A DNA stretch of 6,607 nt from Bacillota bacterium (GTDB lineage Bacteria; Bacillota_I; Bacilli_A; MOL361; Turicibacteraceae): assembly GCA_003486705.1 (NCBI GenBank), contig DNGE01000157.1, forward strand, positions 1 to 6,607, read 5' to 3'. Shown piece by piece: positions 1 to 4,832 of the stretch. Made by a program: the position numbers and the translations under genes. The first letter of the stretch is position 1. Each line of letters starts with the position of its first letter. The notes beneath the pieces were generated by a model. The model saw only the letters and a program-made list of their open reading frames with translations. It did no database searches and was not told where the DNA came from.

Positions 1-1257
1 CGTCACACCTAACGTCAACACCGCTGGAATGACCCATGAGAATCCCGCTTCATGAAGTGGTAAGTATGATAAAACTTGATCCAAAACCCCAACACTTTGC
101 TTAGTTAAATTATTTACCGTTTCTAAGACACTAATTAAAAGCGTCACATAAACCGTCCATGCAACAGCAGAATTATTACGCACAAGCTTCCCAAGTAACG
201 TGATAATGATTAAGACGATAACGACTGGATAAATAATATCAAGCGCAGGCCCTGCTAATGAAACAATTGCATCCACATCATTTGTCGCCACAATGGCACT
301 TACAACCGTTAGCATAATCGCAATAAAATGATACGGAATCGTATTTTTAAATAACTTCGTGAAAAACTGAGAACTTGAAGATAATAATGCGATGGCTGTT
401 GTTAAACACGCCACAGTTACTGAAATACTTAATAAGACTGTTCCTAAGTTCCCTAAAATACTTTGAGACAAATGAAGCACAAGTTGTGTTCTTGAAACAT
501 CAGATAACGTATTTGCTGTTTGACTTCCTAAGAACATTAACCCGCCATAAATTAATCCCAGACCGGCAATCGCAATGACACCTGCAGACATAATAACTTT
601 CGTAGACTCACGTCCATCTTTATAGCCTTTGGCTTTCACCGCTGAAATAATAATCGAAGCAAAAATAACCGCAGCCATGGCATCCATTGTTTGATACCCT
701 TCCGTTAATGCATTTGGAAAGACATTAGTAACACCGGTTGGAACTAATTCACCAATTGGGAAGAAAATTCCTTTTCCAATAATCGTTGCTAACACAATTA
801 ACAAAATCGGTGTCAAGACTTTTCCAATACGATCAACAATAGCCGTTGGCTTTAAAACAAAGGCTAGGGCAATTAAAAAATAACCAACCGTTGAAACACC
901 TTGTGAAACACTAGGGAATAACGTCGATACCCCTAACTCATACGTCGTAGATGCCGTACGCGGAATCGCAACCATCGGTCCGATGGCTAAAATTAACACC
1001 ACCGTTGCAAAAATTGAAAATCGTTTACCCACTCGATTAGCCATCTGATCAAACGTTCCATCAATCTTAGCACAGGCTAAAATTCCAAGTAAAGGTAGAC
1101 CAACACCTGTGATTAAAAAGCCTAATAAAGCAAAAATATACTGATCCCCGACCTGATTCCCAAGATAAGGTGGGAAAATTAAATTACCAGCACCAAAAAA
1201 CATAGCAAATAACGCAAATCCAATCACAATTGAATCTTTAAATTGTTTATTCTTCAT
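1..1257 (-). CDS. brnQ: Branched-chain amino acid transport system II carrier protein (BrnQ, LIVCS family), 3' end missing
   Basis: This gene encodes an integral membrane symporter that imports leucine, isoleucine and valine with a cation (Na+ in characterised family members). The frame is open from the start codon to the window edge, giving 419 codons without a stop. The C-terminus is cut by the window, and since the family is usually about 430-450 residues, little is missing. Residues 22-30 read GAGNLIFPP, the BrnQ signature at the end of the first membrane helix. PRTASTTYELG follows around residues 99-109, another conserved family stretch. The rest is a succession of hydrophobic helices. 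Two in-frame ATGs exist, at 1263 and 1257. A GAGG element lies only 3 nt from the first but 9 nt from the second, so 1257 is preferred. It follows the methyltransferase stop by 27 bp on the same strand with no visible terminator between them, so co-transcription is likely. Family assignment is very secure; substrate preference and coupling ion are inferred from the family. Confidence 0.95.
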   Translation of the reverse strand, partial: MKNKQFKDSIVIGFALFAMFFGAGNLIFPPYLGNQVGDQYIFALLGFLITGVGLPLLGILACAKIDGTFDQMANRVGKRFSIFATVVLILAIGPMVAIPRTASTTYELGVSTLFPSVSQGVSTVGYFLIALAFVLKPTAIVDRIGKVLTPILLIVLATIIGKGIFFPIGELVPTGVTNVFPNALTEGYQTMDAMAAVIFASIIISAVKAKGYKDGRESTKVIMSAGVIAIAGLGLIYGGLMFLGSQTANTLSDVSRTQLVLHLSQSILGNLGTVLLSISVTVACLTTAIALLSSSSQFFTKLFKNTIPYHFIAIMLTVVSAIVATNDVDAIVSLAGPALDIIYPVVIVLIIITLLGKLVRNNSAVAWTVYVTLLISVLETVNNLTKQSVGVLDQVLSYLPLHEAGFSWVIPAVLTLGVT

Positions 1258-1284
1258 ACTCATACGCCTCAACTTCCTATCAGA

Positions 1285-2220
1285 TTAAACACAAACCGAA
1301 ATATATCGTGAAAACTTACCTTTTTTAATTTCACACTGATCCACAACCGTAAATCCTGCCTCGTTTAACTCAGCATCCATAATCGATTGTGTCACAATCA
1401 CTAACTTATCCGCAAGTCGACGCGCATTCTTCATAATCATCAACTGAATATCCGGGTCAATAGGAACAAAGTGCCCATACGGCAAATCAACAATTGCCAC
1501 ATCGTAATGCCCCTCTAAATCTTGAATATCCCCGTGCGTCATCACCGTCGAATACCCAAACGCTTCTAAGTTAGCTTCTGCGCTTTTATAAATCTTGAAA
1601 TTCAATTCATTTCCAACAATATTTCCGCCAATACTTAAAGCTTCAAGCACAACGGTCCCAACCCCACAACAAGGGTCAATCATGCGTTGTGTGAAATCTT
1701 GTCCAATCGCAATATTAGCAACCGCTCGCGAATTGCGAACGCTCAATGAAATCGAATACGAATACGGTTTGTTTTCGTGCGTACACCACACATTAGAGTT
1801 CGGGTCTAAAATCCCGAACAACCACTCACCATTAACCTCGGTTAAACCGAGTAACTGTTTCGGATTGTACATATCGGCTTCACCACCGATATGAGCCCCA
1901 ATGTCATTTAGGAGTTTTAATCGTTCACGATACCCCACACTTTGGTCTGGTAATTTTATAAATAAAATTTTGTAACTCTCAAACGCCATGGGCTGTTCAA
2001 TGACTTGCTGTACAAGTTGCTCAAAGGTTTGTGCGCGATACATAATCCCTAAACGTTCTTTAAAGAAAATACTACGCGACGGATCGACCTCTTGAGTTGA
2101 AAACAATAATTTCCCTTCTGGCTGTTGATTGAACATATACTTCATCTCAAGTTGACAAAGTTGCTCTTCACCTGGTGCATTATTAATAAAATATAAATAC
2201 TCTTGAATCTGATTTGTCAT
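1285..2220 (-). CDS. Trm11/UPF0020-type SAM-dependent methyltransferase, probably RNA-modifying
   Basis: This is a 311-residue class I methyltransferase. The N-terminal part (about 1-160) begins with YLYFINNAPGEEQLCQLE, which resembles the start of Trm11/RlmL-like enzymes, but I see no clear THUMP domain. The catalytic part (about 165-311) has SAM-binding motif I DPCCGVGT at 182-189, an acidic residue in GNELN at 203-207, HGDIQDL at 229-235, and catalytic motif IV DLPYG at 245-249. Enzymes of this group (archaeal TrmG10/Trm14, eukaryotic Trm11, the N-terminal part of RlmL) methylate N2 of guanine in tRNA or rRNA and normally show (N/D)PPY. The Leu in place of the first Pro is a mild variant. 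The start is supported by AGAGGT at 2229-2234, 8 nt upstream. It sits 66 bp after the radical SAM gene on the same strand, with a likely promoter in that gap. The fold and cofactor are secure; the nucleic acid substrate is inferred from the family and not determined. Confidence 0.85.
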   Translation of the reverse strand: MTNQIQEYLYFINNAPGEEQLCQLEMKYMFNQQPEGKLLFSTQEVDPSRSIFFKERLGIMYRAQTFEQLVQQVIEQPMAFESYKILFIKLPDQSVGYRERLKLLNDIGAHIGGEADMYNPKQLLGLTEVNGEWLFGILDPNSNVWCTHENKPYSYSISLSVRNSRAVANIAIGQDFTQRMIDPCCGVGTVVLEALSIGGNIVGNELNFKIYKSAEANLEAFGYSTVMTHGDIQDLEGHYDVAIVDLPYGHFVPIDPDIQLMIMKNARRLADKLVIVTQSIMDAELNEAGFTVVDQCEIKKGKFSRYISVCV

Positions 2221-2228
2221 CGTTGCTT

Positions 2229-2234
2229 ACCTCT
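2229..2234 (-). promoter_or_regulatory. Ribosome binding site of the methyltransferase gene
   Basis: AGAGGT on the minus strand lies 8 nt before the ATG at 2220. It supports that ATG as the translation start. Confidence 0.7.
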
Positions 2235-2253
2235 ATCTTCTACATATCCTTCC

Positions 2254-2282
2254 ATTATACGTGATAACTTGACACGATACAA
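2254..2282 (-). promoter_or_regulatory. Putative sigma-A promoter for the methyltransferase (and brnQ)
   Basis: On the minus strand a perfect TATAAT (-10, 2259-2254) is preceded after exactly 17 bp by TTGTAT (2282-2277), which matches the -35 consensus in its first three bases. The element starts 4 bp after the radical SAM stop codon. Transcription would begin near 2247, leaving an untranslated leader of about 27 nt that contains the AGAGGT ribosome binding site. This suggests that the methyltransferase and brnQ can be expressed separately from the AmmeMemoRadiSam genes, although no terminator is visible to stop read-through. The -10 and spacing are good; the weak -35 keeps the confidence moderate. 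Confidence 0.55.
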
Positions 2283-2286
2283 GATT

Positions 2287-3204
2287 CTAGCACCATTGAT
2301 TCCCCATAATGTGTTCCTTTTCCTCTTGCGATACATTCCCAACATACACATGTGTTAAAATCCCACTTAAATAATCATAGACCTGTTTCATTTGAGCTAA
2401 TGATGTCGCTTCATTTTCAAGTTTATAGTTTGGGAAGTAGCGTGAGAGATGAATCGGGATATTTGGATTCAAATTCGCTAAGAAGTCTCCAAATTGCGTA
2501 ATGGTCTGTATATCTGTATTTTCATCTTGAACAAGTAGTGTCGTGACTTCAACATGTTTACCTGCATGCACACAGCGCGTAATACTATCCATAACAGGAT
2601 GTAGTCGTCCGGTACAAAGCGTGCGATAGTAATCATCATTACCTTTTAAATCAATGTTGAATGCATCGACATAAGGAAGCAGGGCGTTTAATGGTTCTTC
2701 ATTAATAAATCCATTGGTCACCATTACAATTTTCTTTTGAGGACGTTGCGTTTTAATTAACTTCGCGCAATCTAAAACATATTCAAACCAAATAGACGGC
2801 TCATTATACGTAAAAGCGACCCCAATATTATTCGAAACCTCTTCATCTACTTCATCTAGTATTTGTAAAAGATGGTCAGGGGTGACAGTCGTCGATTGCG
2901 GACGCACCTGGGAAATCGCATGATTTTGACAAAAAGAGCAGGTGAAATTGCATCCAAATGAGCCAATAGATAAAACCATGCTACCCGAATGAAACTCGTA
3001 TAGCGGTTTTTTCTCAATGGGGTCCACGGCGAGTGACGTTATCTCTGCATAGTTTTCGGTATACAATTTTAGTTCATCCTCTTGCAAGGCGATTCGCACC
3101 TTGCAAATCCCACGCTGATCCGCTTTTAGCACACAGCTGTGCGGACAAAGATGACAATGAATTTTATCTCCGTTAACTTCATAAAACAGGGCTTCTTTAT
3201 TCAT
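2287..3204 (-). CDS. amrS: AmmeMemoRadiSam system radical SAM enzyme
   Basis: This is a 305-residue radical SAM protein, the third component of the AmmeMemoRadiSam system and related to the PflA-like activases. The radical SAM cluster motif CNFTCSFC at residues 85-92 (CxxxCxxC) would bind the 4Fe-4S cluster that cleaves SAM. FTYNEPS (about 131-137) and FNIDLKG (about 182-188) are typical core segments of this family. An additional N-terminal cluster, CHLCPHSC at 17-24 followed by GICKVR with Cys34, is characteristic of the family and may hold a second metal or cluster. A longer reading from a TTG at 3243 adds 13 residues but has no ribosome binding site. The ATG at 3204 has GAGGTG 4 nt upstream, and the family similarity begins there (NKEALFYE). 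It overlaps the end of the upstream fusion gene by 8 nt (ATGAATAA), implying translational coupling. The C-terminus stops soon after VYVGNV, where many relatives continue into a Cys-containing tail. Family assignment is secure; substrate unknown. Confidence 0.94.
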   Translation of the reverse strand: MNKEALFYEVNGDKIHCHLCPHSCVLKADQRGICKVRIALQEDELKLYTENYAEITSLAVDPIEKKPLYEFHSGSMVLSIGSFGCNFTCSFCQNHAISQVRPQSTTVTPDHLLQILDEVDEEVSNNIGVAFTYNEPSIWFEYVLDCAKLIKTQRPQKKIVMVTNGFINEEPLNALLPYVDAFNIDLKGNDDYYRTLCTGRLHPVMDSITRCVHAGKHVEVTTLLVQDENTDIQTITQFGDFLANLNPNIPIHLSRYFPNYKLENEATSLAQMKQVYDYLSGILTHVYVGNVSQEEKEHIMGNQWC

Positions 3205-3214
3205 CGTCCACCTC
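3197..3214 (-). promoter_or_regulatory. Coupled stop/start with ribosome binding site between the fusion gene and the radical SAM gene
   Basis: GAGGTG (3214-3209) lies inside the last codons of the fusion gene, followed 4 nt later by ATGAATAA. There the radical SAM ATG (3204) and the fusion gene's TAA (3197-3199) overlap by 8 nt. This arrangement decides the start of the radical SAM gene and indicates translational coupling of the two products. Confidence 0.8.
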
Positions 3215-4597
3215 ACTGTAACGTGTGACTTCAAAGCGTTCAATCACGTAGTTATCAAACTCATCGATGTCGCCTTTTTCAAGCGCAATTTGTAATTGTT
3301 GCTCGACTGTATCAATGCCCTCAAGCATCGGTAGCAATAACCCGCGTTTATACCCTTTGCTAACAATAACGCCGTAACGGCGTGGATCTAAATCCTCTTT
3401 TTGGCACACCTCCGGTGCTTCTAGCACATCAACTGAGATATCTAAATCATTTAACTCACTCGGTTGAACCGGCGGAAAGCGCGGGTCATTCAGCGCAGCC
3501 GAAAGTGAATTATTAATAATTTCTTGGGCGATACAATCGGTCGTCGGTAAAAACGTGCCAATACACCCACGTAACTGCCCATCTTTTTTTACCGACACAA
3601 ACACCCCACGGCGGTGTTCTAGCAATTCTTTGGGTAAATCTTGTGTGACTTCAAGTTCACGTTTCTGTTGATAAAAGCAGTCTAGATTACGACGCGCCAA
3701 TGTCGTATATGGGTTTTTAAGATTTAATCGGGATTCATGTAATTGCGCTCTTTTGTCTTTAAGTTCCTTATAAATTGATGGACCTTGTTTACAGTGAAAC
3801 TCAACCACGCCATATCCCACACCAAAGGGTCCTTCATAACTTAAAACATTTCCAGAAACTTTGCATCCATCCATACATCCGGCTAATATGTATAACGAGC
3901 GCAATCCACATTCACCCGCATCACTTATTAGTTTGGGTGGTAAGTTGAGCAGTTCAACAAAGTTTCCACGCTTTAATACCTCCATTAAGGTACGATCAAA
4001 GTTCGCTCCACTCGGATGATACGGATACGGACCGTCTTTGGTTAAACAGTGGGACAAATCACCTGATGCAATGACGGCCACGTCTGTATCTGTATCCATA
4101 ATGGCTTTTTTTATGACCATTCCCGCTTCATACAGCGCCAAAGGCGACATAAATCCGTATGTTAAATGTACAATTTTATGGATTGAAGGGTCTGCAACAA
4201 ATGATAGTGGGACATATGCCCCGTGATCAAGTTCTAACACGATGCGATAACGAAGGGCTGATTCCTCGGTTAAACCAACAAAGGAAGATTGATATTCCTC
4301 AGCTGTTCTTAAAATTTCATCACATAAAGAGACATCCACATTAAATGTTAACGATTCTTGTGGCACACCGAACTTAGCTAAATCGCCACTCAATTTATCA
4401 GTTGACATCAAGGCTATGGCATCTCGAAAAAGGGGGCCATGTGGGGTAATGACGATGATGGTCTCTATGTTCGAGCGCGCTATTTTCTCTTTAATATACT
4501 GAGCAGCATCTATTGTAGCTTGAATTTCTTTCTCACGGCCTTCTCCTACGCTTGGCACCATAACAGGGGGGTGTGGCATTAAGTAAAACTGGGTCAT
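3197..4597 (-). CDS. amrA: AmmeMemoRadiSam fusion protein: MEMO/LigB extradiol dioxygenase-like domain plus AMMECR1 domain
   Basis: This 466-residue protein combines two components of the AmmeMemoRadiSam system that are often separate. Residues 1 to about 265 are a class III extradiol dioxygenase/MEMO fold with MPHPP (His9), TPHG (His53), LDHG (His125), SGDLSH (178-183, His183) and GECGLRS (Glu229-Cys230). By analogy with LigB, His9, His53 and Glu229 would ligate a non-haem iron, with His125 and His183 as second-shell catalytic histidines. A short linker (about 270-295) leads to the AMMECR1 domain (about 296-460), identified by QLRGCIGTF at 341-349 and NDPRFPP at 370-376. The start is supported by GAGGTG at 4603-4608, 5 nt upstream, and by the expected N-terminal MPHPPVMVPSVG. 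No signal peptide is seen, so it is probably cytoplasmic. The radical SAM gene overlaps its stop, so the two likely work together. Domain calls are secure. The reaction is unknown for the whole system, and dioxygenase activity is only an inference from the preserved site. Confidence 0.94.
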   Translation of the reverse strand: MTQFYLMPHPPVMVPSVGEGREKEIQATIDAAQYIKEKIARSNIETIIVITPHGPLFRDAIALMSTDKLSGDLAKFGVPQESLTFNVDVSLCDEILRTAEEYQSSFVGLTEESALRYRIVLELDHGAYVPLSFVADPSIHKIVHLTYGFMSPLALYEAGMVIKKAIMDTDTDVAVIASGDLSHCLTKDGPYPYHPSGANFDRTLMEVLKRGNFVELLNLPPKLISDAGECGLRSLYILAGCMDGCKVSGNVLSYEGPFGVGYGVVEFHCKQGPSIYKELKDKRAQLHESRLNLKNPYTTLARRNLDCFYQQKRELEVTQDLPKELLEHRRGVFVSVKKDGQLRGCIGTFLPTTDCIAQEIINNSLSAALNDPRFPPVQPSELNDLDISVDVLEAPEVCQKEDLDPRRYGVIVSKGYKRGLLLPMLEGIDTVEQQLQIALEKGDIDEFDNYVIERFEVTRYSEVDDE

Positions 4598-4602
4598 TGT
4601 AT

Positions 4603-4608
4603 CACCTC
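4603..4608 (-). promoter_or_regulatory. Ribosome binding site of the MEMO-AMMECR1 fusion gene
   Basis: GAGGTG on the minus strand, 5 nt before the ATG at 4597, extends the match to the 16S rRNA 3' end (GAGGTGAT). It fixes the start of the first gene of the leftward group. I could not identify a convincing -10/-35 pair for this gene in the upstream 220 bp. Confidence 0.75.
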
Positions 4609-4685
4609 AACTAAAAATGGTTAATATCATCCTTAGTATTTGTCATTTTCCTTTATTTATGTGATAGTGTCATCATTTGATTAAC

Positions 4686-4712
4686 GGACCTAATCCACCT
4701 AATCCACCTAAT
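4686..4712. repeat. Three tandem 9-bp repeats in the divergent intergenic region
   Basis: Three 9-bp units lie head to tail: GGACCTAAT (4686-4694), CCACCTAAT (4695-4703) and CCACCTAAT (4704-4712). The last two are identical and the first differs at two positions. A fourth ACCTAAT copy lies apart at 4751-4757, and CCACCT occurs again at 4722-4727. The array lies 89 bp upstream of the fusion gene start and 120 bp upstream of the sulfotransferase start, about 60 bp upstream of the proposed -35 for the latter. Repeated short sites between divergent genes may be an operator, but a chance or slippage-derived repeat is equally possible. Confidence 0.6.
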
Positions 4713-4770
4713 TTAAAATACCCACCTGTTGTTAAGAACGTGATATTTTTACCTAATATTTACAAAGAAA

Positions 4771-4799
4771 AAGACAAATTTATTCCGATGTAGTAAAAT
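4771..4799 (+). promoter_or_regulatory. Putative sigma-A promoter of the arylsulfotransferase gene
   Basis: AAGACA (4771-4776; four of six -35 consensus bases) is followed after 17 bp by TAAAAT (4794-4799; five of six -10 bases). Transcription would start near 4806, giving a leader of about 27 nt that contains the AGGAGG ribosome binding site. The call rests on sequence match and spacing only. Confidence 0.45.
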
Positions 4800-4822
4800 T
4801 AGACATTATGTTTTAATTTTTC

Positions 4823-4828
4823 AGGAGG
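4823..4828 (+). promoter_or_regulatory. Ribosome binding site of the arylsulfotransferase gene
   Basis: A perfect AGGAGG lies 4 nt before the ATG at 4833. It fixes the start of the gene and argues for efficient translation, although the spacing is slightly short. Confidence 0.8.
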
Positions 4829-4832
4829 TTTT

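Noticed and set aside
375..578. Plus-strand 67-codon frame
   Set aside because: It lies wholly opposite brnQ, which has clear family motifs. It has no ribosome binding site of note and no recognisable protein features.
1595..1894. Plus-strand 99-codon frame
   Set aside because: It is antisense to the SAM-binding core of the methyltransferase; the minus-strand frame carries the conserved motifs.
3205..3243. Longer N-terminus for the radical SAM gene from a TTG at 3243
   Set aside because: There is no ribosome binding site before the TTG and the extra 13 residues do not look like the family. The ATG at 3204 has a good site and fits the conserved N-terminus.
4038..4344. Two overlapping plus-strand frames of about 60 codons
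   Set aside because: Both are antisense to the MEMO domain, whose conserved histidines are encoded on the other strand.
4611..4646. Possible 11-residue leader peptide (MTNTKDDINHF) on the minus strand upstream of the fusion gene
   Set aside because: The AAAGGA before it is only 2 nt from the ATG, the peptide lacks a run of one amino acid that would suggest attenuation, and no associated hairpin is visible.
4660..4675. Partial inverted repeat TGAT...ATCA between the divergent genes
   Set aside because: The arms match for only four bases, which is expected by chance in AT-rich sequence.
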